Assembly: GCA_023253575.1 (NCBI GenBank) | Contig: JALRGB010000394.1 | Coordinates: 1 to 6,119, forward strand | Direction: 5' to 3' | Length of the DNA: 6,119 nt | DNA from: Verrucomicrobiales bacterium | GTDB lineage: Bacteria > Verrucomicrobiota > Verrucomicrobiia > Verrucomicrobiales > V1-33 | Shown here: positions 1-5,947 of the stretch, one piece after another | Layout: each line of letters begins with the position of its first letter | Position numbering within the stretch: position 1 is the stretch's first letter | Position numbers and translations under genes: made by a program | Notes under the pieces: generated by a model | Told to the model about the DNA's origin: nothing | The model's database searches: none | What the model saw: only the letters and a program-made list of their open reading frames with translations

Positions 1-297
1 ACAAAGGAGCCGAATATTCGAAGTCGTCTGATCATACCCGTCGAAGAAATCCACCAGTAGCCGAAAACGCTTCGGATTCCAAGTGAATGCACACACCATC
101 GCCCCGCTCGATCAAGGCCGGCGCTTTTCGTCCACTTCGTAAAAATCAAAATACGAAACCCCAAGAAAGCGGCACAATCGGCCGTCAAACCTCTCACCCA
201 AAAACGGATGATACTACGGCCCTAGACGCCCAGCCGCCTGCAATCGAACCTTGTCGAGCATGCGCGGAAAATAAACCAGCACTGATCCCACCGCCGA
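1..297 (-). pseudogene. Decayed DUF5069-family protein gene, 5'-truncated, two in-frame stops, runs off left edge
   Basis: Directly after the sdhB TAA, and in the same frame, the minus strand continues with protein-like sequence: 'VYFPRMLDKVRLQAAGRLGP', then a TAG (216-214), then 'YHPFLGERFDGRLCRFLGV' and 'EVDEKRRP', then a TGA (114-112), then 'CAFTWNPKRF' and 'FFDGYDQTTSNIRLL' up to the window edge. From memory, DUF5069 proteins of Verrucomicrobiota and Planctomycetota carry an 'RMLDK.R..AAG.L' motif, then an 'LG..FDGRC..FLGV' motif, then a stretch ending near 'GW.DE.S'. All three occur here in order, in one frame and without gaps. The usual N-terminal residues are missing, because the frame upstream belongs to sdhB, and there is no convincing start or ribosome binding site. 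I read it as a degraded gene that was truncated next to sdhB. The family assignment is fairly secure for the middle section and weaker near the left edge. Confidence 0.68.
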
Positions 298-1053
298 TTA
301 CCCTGCGAGGGCTTCTTTAATCGCGGCGGTCCCGTAGTCGCGATTGAGGCGGGCGATGGCGTCCGCGGGAATTTCCTTCGGACAGACGGCTGCGCATTCG
401 TATTGATTCGTACAGTTACCGAATCCCGCTGCATCCATGGCTCGGACCATGCCGAGAACACGCCGGTCCCGCTCGGGCTGGCCTTGGGGAACAGAATTGA
501 GATGGGTGACCTTGGCGGCCACAAAAAGCATGGCACTGGCATTTTTACAGGCCGCCACACAGGCGCCACAACCGATGCAGGCGGCCGCCGCGAAAGCACG
601 GTCCGCCACGTCTTTGGCAATGGGTGTGCCGTTGGCCTCAGGCGCTGAACCTGTTCGGACCGAAATAAAACCACCGCCCTGAATAATCCGGTCGAAAGCG
701 CTCCGATTGACTGCCAAGTCCTTGACCACCGGAAAAGCGCTGGCGCGAAACGGTTCGATGACAATCGTCTGGCCTTCTTGGAATTCCCGCATGTGTAGCT
801 GACAGGTGGTGACCCCACCCTTGCCGCCGTGAGGCTTGCCATTGATGGTCAGTGAGCACATGCCGCAAATGCCTTCGCGACAGTCGTGGTCAAACGCAAT
901 CGGATCGTCGCCGGATTCAATCAGCCGCTCGTTGACGATGTCCAGCATCTCAAGAAATGAAGCATCAACGGGGATGTCCCGGGCTTGATACTCGGCCAAG
1001 TGGCCGGGTGCATTCCGGTTCTTTTGACGCCAGACTTTAAGGGTAAGATTCAT
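298..1053 (-). CDS. sdhB: Succinate dehydrogenase/fumarate reductase iron-sulfur subunit
   Basis: This 251-residue protein carries electrons from the FAD of SdhA to the membrane quinone site through three iron-sulfur clusters, on the cytoplasmic face of the membrane. The N-terminal ferredoxin-like domain (about 1-105) has the 2Fe-2S ligands C58, C63, C66 ('DCREGICGMC') and C84. The C-terminal domain has C159, C162, C165 and C224 for the 4Fe-4S cluster and C169, C214 and C220 for the 3Fe-4S cluster, assigned by the standard SdhB order. The 'CIGCGACVAACKNAS' form, with Lys where many SdhB have Pro after the fourth Cys, is typical of the Bacteroidota/Verrucomicrobiota type. Length is normal for the family. 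The ATG is supported by a GGAG Shine-Dalgarno sequence 8 bases upstream. It is the last gene of the operon, 20 bases after the sdhA stop. I see no clear hairpin-plus-T terminator after it; the sequence runs straight into the DUF5069-like remnant. Confidence 0.96.
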   Translation of the reverse strand: MNLTLKVWRQKNRNAPGHLAEYQARDIPVDASFLEMLDIVNERLIESGDDPIAFDHDCREGICGMCSLTINGKPHGGKGGVTTCQLHMREFQEGQTIVIEPFRASAFPVVKDLAVNRSAFDRIIQGGGFISVRTGSAPEANGTPIAKDVADRAFAAAACIGCGACVAACKNASAMLFVAAKVTHLNSVPQGQPERDRRVLGMVRAMDAAGFGNCTNQYECAAVCPKEIPADAIARLNRDYGTAAIKEALAG

Positions 1054-1073
1054 GCCGCAGTCTCCGAGATGGG

Positions 1074-3014
1074 TTATTTATAGCTCCGGGTGGAAAAGTG
1101 AACTTCCTCGTAGGTGAGCCATTCCTTGCGCAATTGCGGACGGCTGACATCGCCACTGTAGGCCCAGGCCGCGACGTAAGAAAAATCATCATCATCGCGC
1201 AGCGCCTCTCCTTCCGGCGTTTGATGCTCGACCCGAAAGTGACCGCCGCAGCTTTCCTCCCGCTGTAAGGCATCGACACACATCAACTCGCCAAACTCCA
1301 GAAAGTCAGCAACCCGCCCCGCCAGTTCCAATTGCTGATTAAATTCTTCGCCGCTGCCCGGCACCATGACATTGGTCCAAAACTCCTCGCGGAGCGCCTT
1401 GATCTTCTCAATGGCCTTCAACAATCCGTCTTTGGTGCGCGCCATGCCACACTCGTCCCACATCAATAACCCCAGCTCACGATGGAAGCTGGAAACGGTA
1501 CGCTTACCTTTGATCGAGAGCAATTTGGAGACCCTCTGGGCGACTTCATCACGGACAGCCGCAAATTGCGGATGAGCCGTCGTCACACTTCCAGGTTTTT
1601 GGGTCGCCAAATAGTTAGGCAAGGTGGCTGGCACCACAAAATACCCGTCAGCCAGCCCCTGCATCAACGCCGAGGCACCCAGACGGTTGGCTCCGTGATC
1701 GGAGAAATTAGCTTCCCCCAGCACATGCAACCCCTGCACGTTGCTCATCAAATTGTAGTCAACCCAGAGACCGCCCATCGTGTAATGGACCGCCGGGAAA
1801 ATTCGCATCGGCTGGGTGTAGGCATTTTCACCCGTGATTTCATGGTAAATCTGGAACAAATTACCATACCGCTCACGAATGGCCGCCTCGCCCAACCGCT
1901 TGATCGAATCCGCAAAGTCCAAATAGACGCCCAATCCGCCCGGCCCGACCCCTCGACCTTCATCACAGACTTCTTTGGCCGCCCGCGACGAAATATCGCG
2001 CGGGGCCAGATTTCCGAAACTCGGATACTTACGCTCGAGAAAATAATCACGCGCCTCCTCGGCAATCTCCGCCGCCGGCTTGCCGCAATCTTCTTTCCGC
2101 TTCGGCACCCACACCCGCCCGTCATTGCGGAGTGACTCTGACATCAGCGTCAACTTCGATTGAAAGCTGCCGGCCACCGGAATGCAAGTCGGATGAATTT
2201 GCGTATAACAAGGGTTAGCAAACAACGCCCCACGCTTGTGCGCCCGCCACGTGGCCGTCACATTACAGCCCATCGCGTTGGTCGAAAGATAAAAAACATT
2301 GCCATAGCCGCCGGTCGCCAACAGCACCGCATCACCCGCATGGGACGTCACCTCGCCCGTCACCATGTCGCGAGTCACAATCCCCTTAGCATGACCGTCC
2401 ACGACCACCAAATCAAGCATCTCCGTCCGCGGAAACATCTTCACCCCACCGGCCGCAATCTCCTTCTCCAACGCCTGATACGCCCCCAACAATAATTGCT
2501 GCCCAGTCTGGCCAGCCGCATAAAAAGTACGACTTACCTGCGCCCCGCCAAAACTCCGGTTGGCCAATAACCCGCCGTACTCGCGCGCAAAGGGCACCCC
2601 CTGAGCAACACACTGGTCAATAATATTCACGCTGACCTCGGCCAGCCGGTACACATTCGCCTCCCGAGCCCGAAAATCGCCGCCCTTAATCGTGTCGTAA
2701 AACAAGCGATGCACCGAATCACCATCGTTTTGATAGTTCTTGGCCGCATTGATCCCGCCCTGAGCCGCAATACTGTGGGCCCGGCGCGGACTATCCTGAT
2801 AACAAAAACAAGACACCTTGTACCCCTGCTCAGAAAGCGAGGCCGCCGCCGCCGCCCCCGCCAGACCGCTGCCTACCACAATGACGTGGTACTTCCGACG
2901 GTTGGCCGGATTGATCAGACGCGCATTCATTTTGTGCCGCGACCACTTGGTGGCCAACGGGCCCGATGGAATGGCAGCGTCCGGTGTTTCGCTCTGACGT
3001 GGATTGGAACTCAT
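1074..3014 (-). CDS. sdhA: Succinate dehydrogenase/fumarate reductase flavoprotein subunit
   Basis: This 646-residue catalytic subunit interconverts succinate and fumarate using covalently bound FAD. Visible features in order: an N-terminal 'IPSGPLATKW' segment typical of this subtype; the Rossmann dinucleotide motif 'VVGSGLAGAAAA' (G48, G50, G53); 'AHSIAAQGGINAA', where H80 is the expected FAD-linking histidine; the 'LLATGGYG' FAD motif (about 231-238); 'IHPTCIP' with H274; 'PRDISSR' with R339, the likely catalytic proton-transfer arginine; 'VHYTMGG' with H410; and 'GANRLGASAL' with R444 at the substrate site. The C-terminal capping region ends in 'TRSYK', as in Bacteroidota homologs. All expected catalytic residues are present, so it should be active. 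The ATG at 3014 has no good Shine-Dalgarno sequence, but I keep it because the N-terminal residues match the subtype; a later Met (residue 29) would remove them. It lies 28 bases after sdhC and 20 bases before sdhB. Direction of catalysis (dehydrogenase or fumarate reductase) cannot be told from sequence alone. Confidence 0.97.
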   Translation of the reverse strand: MSSNPRQSETPDAAIPSGPLATKWSRHKMNARLINPANRRKYHVIVVGSGLAGAAAAASLSEQGYKVSCFCYQDSPRRAHSIAAQGGINAAKNYQNDGDSVHRLFYDTIKGGDFRAREANVYRLAEVSVNIIDQCVAQGVPFAREYGGLLANRSFGGAQVSRTFYAAGQTGQQLLLGAYQALEKEIAAGGVKMFPRTEMLDLVVVDGHAKGIVTRDMVTGEVTSHAGDAVLLATGGYGNVFYLSTNAMGCNVTATWRAHKRGALFANPCYTQIHPTCIPVAGSFQSKLTLMSESLRNDGRVWVPKRKEDCGKPAAEIAEEARDYFLERKYPSFGNLAPRDISSRAAKEVCDEGRGVGPGGLGVYLDFADSIKRLGEAAIRERYGNLFQIYHEITGENAYTQPMRIFPAVHYTMGGLWVDYNLMSNVQGLHVLGEANFSDHGANRLGASALMQGLADGYFVVPATLPNYLATQKPGSVTTAHPQFAAVRDEVAQRVSKLLSIKGKRTVSSFHRELGLLMWDECGMARTKDGLLKAIEKIKALREEFWTNVMVPGSGEEFNQQLELAGRVADFLEFGELMCVDALQREESCGGHFRVEHQTPEGEALRDDDDFSYVAAWAYSGDVSRPQLRKEWLTYEEVHFSTRSYK

Positions 3015-3042
3015 GGCAAAATCTCGAGTGCAAGGAGGGGGG

Positions 3043-3741
3043 TTATTTCAAGAAGCCCGCCAGCACAGCCACGGGAATGGAGGCAAATCCGCCGCAGATG
3101 GCCACCGCAAACAATCGGCCCACCCATGTATACAACGGACGGGTGCGCGGTGTGGTGAAACCCAACGTCTGGAAGAGACTGGAAACCCCGTGACTCAAAT
3201 GGGACCCCAACAACGTCAGCGCCACGAGATAAAAAAGTGAGTTAAACCAAACCCCAAAGGCTACCACCATCATCTTGTACACATTCATCGACCCGTCAGC
3301 CAAACGATAGACCCCGTTGTCATCGTGAAATCCATGCAGGTTCCCCACCGTAAAATGCAACAGATGGTAAATGATAAAGGCCAAGATGGTCAGACCTGAA
3401 AGAACCATCATCCGTGATGATCGCGTCGCCCGTAACGTCGCATCCGCCACATACTCCTGCGGCCGGGCCGCCCGGTTCTGCGCCGCCAAATGAAGGGTCG
3501 CCATAATATGCACCCCCACTAACCCCAACAACCCAAGACGCGGCACCCACAAAAACACCCCCAGTCCATGCAACTTCGCCGCATACGCATTCAAAGCGTC
3601 CGGTCCGCTGAAAATCAAAAGATTGCCCGCCAAATGGCCGAGCAAAAACGCCAGTAACCCAAGCGCGCTCAGCGCCACAATCATCTTCTTCCCGATAGAA
3701 GAAGCGTAAAACCGAATTACGGCCAGATAAAGTGCTTTCAT
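3043..3741 (-). CDS. sdhC: Succinate dehydrogenase cytochrome b subunit, type B di-heme membrane anchor
   Basis: This 232-residue integral membrane protein anchors SdhAB and passes electrons to quinone. Five hydrophobic segments are visible at about 21-44, 66-86, 113-135, 157-180 and 205-230. Histidines in the helices fit a bis-His di-heme cytochrome b: H36 ('LGHLAGN'), H78 or H84, H126 ('YHLLHF'), and H181 or H184 ('SHLSHG'). This single five-helix subunit replaces the SdhC/SdhD pair of proteobacteria, and no sdhD is present. Type B enzymes generally use menaquinone; that is a family property, not shown here. I place the start at the ATG at 3741, giving 'MKALYLAVIRFYASSIGKK', which matches the short N-terminus expected before the 'SSIGKK' motif. 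The frame stays open to a GTG at 3789, but the extra 16 residues look unlike the family. No strong Shine-Dalgarno sequence precedes 3741. It is the first gene of the sdhCAB operon. Confidence 0.93.
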   Translation of the reverse strand: MKALYLAVIRFYASSIGKKMIVALSALGLLAFLLGHLAGNLLIFSGPDALNAYAAKLHGLGVFLWVPRLGLLGLVGVHIMATLHLAAQNRAARPQEYVADATLRATRSSRMMVLSGLTILAFIIYHLLHFTVGNLHGFHDDNGVYRLADGSMNVYKMMVVAFGVWFNSLFYLVALTLLGSHLSHGVSSLFQTLGFTTPRTRPLYTWVGRLFAVAICGGFASIPVAVLAGFLK

Positions 3742-3760
3742 CGCAAGGACTGTGCCCAAA

Positions 3761-3823
3761 TCAACTGCCGCCAGCGAATCCAGACACACGCTCGATCATA
3801 AAAATCCCGTGACGATTGTCCAT
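3761..3823 (-). CDS. Possible 20-residue leader ORF upstream of sdhC
   Basis: An ATG at 3823 is preceded by AGAGGA with a 7-base spacer to the ATG, the best-placed ribosome binding site in the sdh region. It opens a 20-codon ORF, 'MDNRHGIFMIERVSGFAGGS', ending in TGA at 3763-3761, 19 bases before the sdhC ATG and one frame off from it. sdhC itself has no convincing ribosome binding site, so translation of this short ORF could deliver ribosomes to sdhC by coupling or reinitiation. The peptide has no recognisable domain and no run of regulatory codons of the attenuator kind. It could also be chance, or the product of a single-base error near 3742-3790 that separated a longer sdhC N-terminus. 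The latter is unlikely because the family does not need the extra residues. Confidence 0.38.
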   Translation of the reverse strand: MDNRHGIFMIERVSGFAGGS

Positions 3824-3829
3824 TACTTT

Positions 3830-3835
3830 TCCTCT
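3830..3835 (-). promoter_or_regulatory. Shine-Dalgarno site of the sdhC leader ORF
   Basis: The minus strand reads AGAGGA, followed by AAAGTA and then ATG. Purine-rich match and spacing are both good. The other starts in the operon differ: sdhB has a clear GGAG, while sdhA and sdhC have none. Its real role could be ribosome recruitment for the whole sdhC 5' region. Confidence 0.5.
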
Positions 3836-3866
3836 TGAATACTCATTAATTTGGTGATTCGGGCAC

Positions 3867-3872
3867 AGTATA
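3867..3872 (-). promoter_or_regulatory. Candidate -10 element for the sdhCAB operon in the AT-rich divergent region
   Basis: The minus strand reads TATACT here, a one-mismatch relative of TATAAT. It would start transcription near 3860, about 37 bases before the leader ATG at 3823 and about 119 bases before the sdhC ATG. No good -35 hexamer is visible 16-18 bases upstream; the spacer region is A/T-rich (TTAATTAGAAAATC). The overlapping plus-strand sequence TATAAG (3869-3874) could serve as a -10 for the divergent small gene, also with a poor -35. This is the most AT-rich part of the window (about 3841-3910), which fits a promoter region. Prediction from hexamers alone. Confidence 0.3.
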
Positions 3873-3971
3873 AGATTTTCTAATTAATTTTTTCGCGACA
3901 GTGATTTTTTGGATTGCAGGCGGCACGAAGCACATCTTGCGAAATTTTCTGGCTGGTCCTAGGGTTTGTGG

Positions 3972-4229
3972 ATGGATGTCTTGTTAGAATTAGAGTCGTT
4001 GTTGCGCGAGCGCCGTCGGGTCATTGCCGACCATGACTGGCGCGATCGTGATGCGGAAGGGCATCTGACTGCTTTGCGCGAAGTTTCGGAAAAACTGAGC
4101 GTGATCACCGCCTCACTGGACGGGTCGTCCCCGGCGCGTTTGCGGCATTTTCTTGACAACTGCAGTTATGACAAAGCATTGATGTTCTTGACGGGAGAGA
4201 CGGCGCCGAGCGGCGCCTGTGGCCAGTGA
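3972..4229 (+). CDS. Small charged helical protein of unknown function
   Basis: The 85-residue product is soluble, with no signal peptide or membrane segment. Residues 1-20 ('LLELESLLRERRRVIADH') and about 29-49 ('HLTALREVSEKLSVITASL') look like two amphipathic helices with a charged turn ('DWRDRDAEGH') between them. A third helix, 'ARLRHFLDNCSYDKALMFL' (about 54-72), follows, and a short Gly/Ala tail ends the protein. There are two cysteines (about C62 and C83). I do not recognise a named domain; it has the look of a conserved Verrucomicrobiota small protein, which I cannot verify. The ATG at 3972 follows AGGG (3961-3964) with a 7-base spacer; an in-frame TTG at 3966 would add two residues and leaves no room for that site, so I prefer the ATG. 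It is divergent from sdhCAB and 95 bases ahead of the symporter. Coding character (balanced amino acids, consistent GC-rich third positions) supports a real gene. Confidence 0.72.
   Translation: MDVLLELESLLRERRRVIADHDWRDRDAEGHLTALREVSEKLSVITASLDGSSPARLRHFLDNCSYDKALMFLTGETAPSGACGQ
4202..4217. repeat. Perfect inverted repeat GGCGCC-GAGC-GGCGCC at the end of the small gene
   Basis: Two GGCGCC copies separated by GAGC can form a 6-bp all-GC stem with a 4-base loop. It lies inside the last codons of the small gene (the Ala-Pro-Ser-Gly-Ala stretch). A third GGCGCC sits at 4245-4250 inside GGGCGCCC. There is no T-run directly after this hairpin, so it is not by itself a classical terminator; it may stabilise the 3' end of the transcript or be incidental to GC-rich coding. 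Confidence 0.5.
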
Positions 4230-4278
4230 GCTGAGCGTGCGCGGGGCGCCCTTCTGGCCAGTGTCGTCTTGTTTTTTT
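4220..4278 (+). terminator. Possible imperfect terminator after the small gene
   Basis: TGGCCAG (4220-4226) can pair with CTGGCCA (4254-4260), enclosing an inner GCGC-GGG-GCGC hairpin (4239-4249). Seven T residues follow at 4272-4278. The 11-base gap between the stem and the T-run is too long for a textbook intrinsic terminator, so this is weak. The same arms also form a direct repeat, TGGCCAGTG, at 4220-4228 and 4255-4263, because TGGCCA is palindromic. If it works, the symporter needs its own promoter in the 46 bases before its ATG, where I see no clear one. Confidence 0.27.
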
Positions 4279-4324
4279 AATTTCTCCGGCCCCGGCCGAT
4301 TTTCTATTCATTTTCATTTCCGTC

Positions 4325-5947
4325 ATGTCGTCCTGGTTGCTTGATGCCCTTGTTCTTTTCACGTACTTCGCTGTCATCATGGGCATTGGGCTGTCGCAGC
4401 GCAGCACGAGTGGCAGCGTGCATGGCTTTGCTTTAGGAGACCGCAACATTGCGTGGTGGGCGGTGCTAGCCTCCATTTTGGCCGCTGAAATCAGCGCCGC
4501 CACTTTCCTCGGGGCTCCCGGCGAAGGGTTTGCCAAGCGCAACTGGACGTACGCCCAGCTCGTCTTGGGCACGATCATGGCCCGGGTGCTGGTCTCGATG
4601 ATCTTCATCCCCGTCTATTACCGGCATGGCGTGACCTCCATTTACGAATACCTCGAAACTCGCTTTGGCGGCCGGACCCGGGTCTTTGCCTCCATGACGT
4701 TTATTATCACGCGGGTGCTGGCGATGGGGACGCGTCTTTACGTCTCGGCCATTATTCTCGTGCTGGCGATCGAGATGTTCCAGGGGCGCTCGGTCTCGCC
4801 GATGGAAAAATTCTGGTTGTATGCCGGCGCCGTGGTGGGCGTTTCGGTTCTCACGGCGATCTACACGACCATTGGCGGAATCAAGGCGGTCATCTGGACC
4901 GACTTCATTCAGGTGGGGGTGCTGGTGGCCTCACTTGGGTTTGCTGTCTGGTATTTGCTGGGCCGTATGCCCGATGGATGGGCGACCGTCACCGCGCAAA
5001 TCAAGGAGCCTCTCTTTTTTGAAACTCTGCTGCCCATTAAAAGTGGTGAGGGTGTGGGCGGGTGGATCCTGCGCGTGCTGCAGGAGGAATACTCGGTCTA
5101 TACCGCCTTCATCGGCAGCACTTTCGTCACCCTCGCCACTCATGGCATCGATCAGGATACGGTCCAACGTATGCTGACCGCCCGCAACAAACGCCAGAGC
5201 ATGTTTGCCACCATCATGTCGGGCGTGGTGGACTTGCCCGTGGTCAGCGCCTTCATCCTGATCGGCATTCTCTTGAGCGCCTTTTACTCCCAGAATCCCC
5301 CTCCAGACCTACCCAAGGAAAACCGCGAAATCTTTCCTTATTTCATCCTCCACGAAATGCCTCCCGGCCTGCGCGGCCTAGTCATCGCCGGCGTTTTAGC
5401 CACCGCCATGGGCTCGCTCAGCACCGCCCTAAATGCGCTCGCCACCAGCTTCTCCAAAGATTTCCTCTTCCGCGGCCGCGAGGAATCACTGTCCGAACGA
5501 CGTCGCGTCAAGACCCTGCGCTGGTCCACCGTCTGTTTTGCCGTGCTCATCATCCTCGTCGGCGTCTGGACGGCGTACTACGCGTCCATGCACCCAGAGG
5601 TACGCATCATCCCCCTCGTACTGGGGATCCTCGGTTACACTTTCGGCTCGCTGCTCGGGGTCTTCCTCGTCGCCATCTTCACCCGCAGCCGCGGCCATGA
5701 CACCGGAAATATCATCGCCATGCTCTGCGGCTTCGCCGCGGTCCTCATCATGAGCATCAAGGAGATTCAACTCGGCATGGGCCTGACCCGCATCGATCAA
5801 GCCAGCGGCCAGCTCGTCCCCGCCCTCATCATCGCCTTCCCTTGGCGCATCACCCTCGGCACCCTCGTCACCATCGCCGTCGCCCTCTGCTTCCGCACTC
5901 CCGCCGCCAAACAACAGGAAATGCGCGACGTCATACCAGCCGCCTAA
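4325..5947 (+). CDS. Sodium:solute symporter, SSS/SLC5 family, substrate unknown
   Basis: This 540-residue inner-membrane transporter should couple sodium entry to solute uptake by the LeuT-fold mechanism. About 13 hydrophobic segments are visible, from residue 5 to 524. Family motifs: 'AAEISAATFLGAPGEGF' (about 53-69, helix 2 at the substrate and sodium site), 'FIPVYYRHGVTSIYEYLETRFG' pattern (about 94-115), 'IGGIKAVIWTDFIQ' (183-196, SSF signature 1), 'GIDQDTVQR' (274-282) and 'ATAMGSLSTALNALATSFSKDF' pattern (about 359-380, SSF signature 2). The 'YEYLE.RF' pattern recalls the SLC5 iodide/monocarboxylate/vitamin branch and its bacterial relatives, but substrate cannot be assigned. In signature 2 a Gly (G363) precedes S364 where PutP has a Ser-Thr pair. 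The ATG at 4325 has no Shine-Dalgarno sequence and a pyrimidine-rich leader, but the N-terminus 'MSSWLLDALVLFTYF' is what the family expects. Length is normal; the gene is intact. Confidence 0.92.
   Translation: MSSWLLDALVLFTYFAVIMGIGLSQRSTSGSVHGFALGDRNIAWWAVLASILAAEISAATFLGAPGEGFAKRNWTYAQLVLGTIMARVLVSMIFIPVYYRHGVTSIYEYLETRFGGRTRVFASMTFIITRVLAMGTRLYVSAIILVLAIEMFQGRSVSPMEKFWLYAGAVVGVSVLTAIYTTIGGIKAVIWTDFIQVGVLVASLGFAVWYLLGRMPDGWATVTAQIKEPLFFETLLPIKSGEGVGGWILRVLQEEYSVYTAFIGSTFVTLATHGIDQDTVQRMLTARNKRQSMFATIMSGVVDLPVVSAFILIGILLSAFYSQNPPPDLPKENREIFPYFILHEMPPGLRGLVIAGVLATAMGSLSTALNALATSFSKDFLFRGREESLSERRRVKTLRWSTVCFAVLIILVGVWTAYYASMHPEVRIIPLVLGILGYTFGSLLGVFLVAIFTRSRGHDTGNIIAMLCGFAAVLIMSIKEIQLGMGLTRIDQASGQLVPALIIAFPWRITLGTLVTIAVALCFRTPAAKQQEMRDVIPAA

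Noticed and set aside
1..60. Plus-strand open frame ending in TAG at 58-60, as the tail of a convergent gene
   Set aside because: Only 19 codons are visible, and the minus-strand DUF5069-like frame explains the same bases better and continues in register from the neighbouring segment.
222..842. 206-residue open frame on the minus strand overlapping sdhB
   Set aside because: It is a shifted-frame shadow of sdhB, rich in Arg/Pro/Ser, with no domain. sdhB in the other frame has all cluster ligands.
1482..2135. 217-residue open frame antisense to sdhA
   Set aside because: Low-complexity Arg/Gln/His-rich composition with no recognisable motif, fully inside the well-supported sdhA gene.
3028..3034. 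AAGGAGG on the plus strand as a ribosome binding site
   Set aside because: No start codon follows at a usable distance on the plus strand, and the area is the spacer of the minus-strand sdh operon.
3742..3789. N-terminal extension of SdhC from a GTG at 3789
   Set aside because: The extra 16 residues are not typical of the family, and no ribosome binding site precedes the GTG. The ATG at 3741 gives the expected short N-terminus.
5062..5700. 212-residue open frame on the plus strand inside the symporter
   Set aside because: Extremely rich in Arg, His and Pro, as expected for a shifted frame of a GC-rich membrane protein gene.
5486..5914. 142-residue acidic open frame antisense to the symporter
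   Set aside because: Asp/Glu/Gly-rich composition is the usual complement of a GC-rich coding strand; no start signal or domain.
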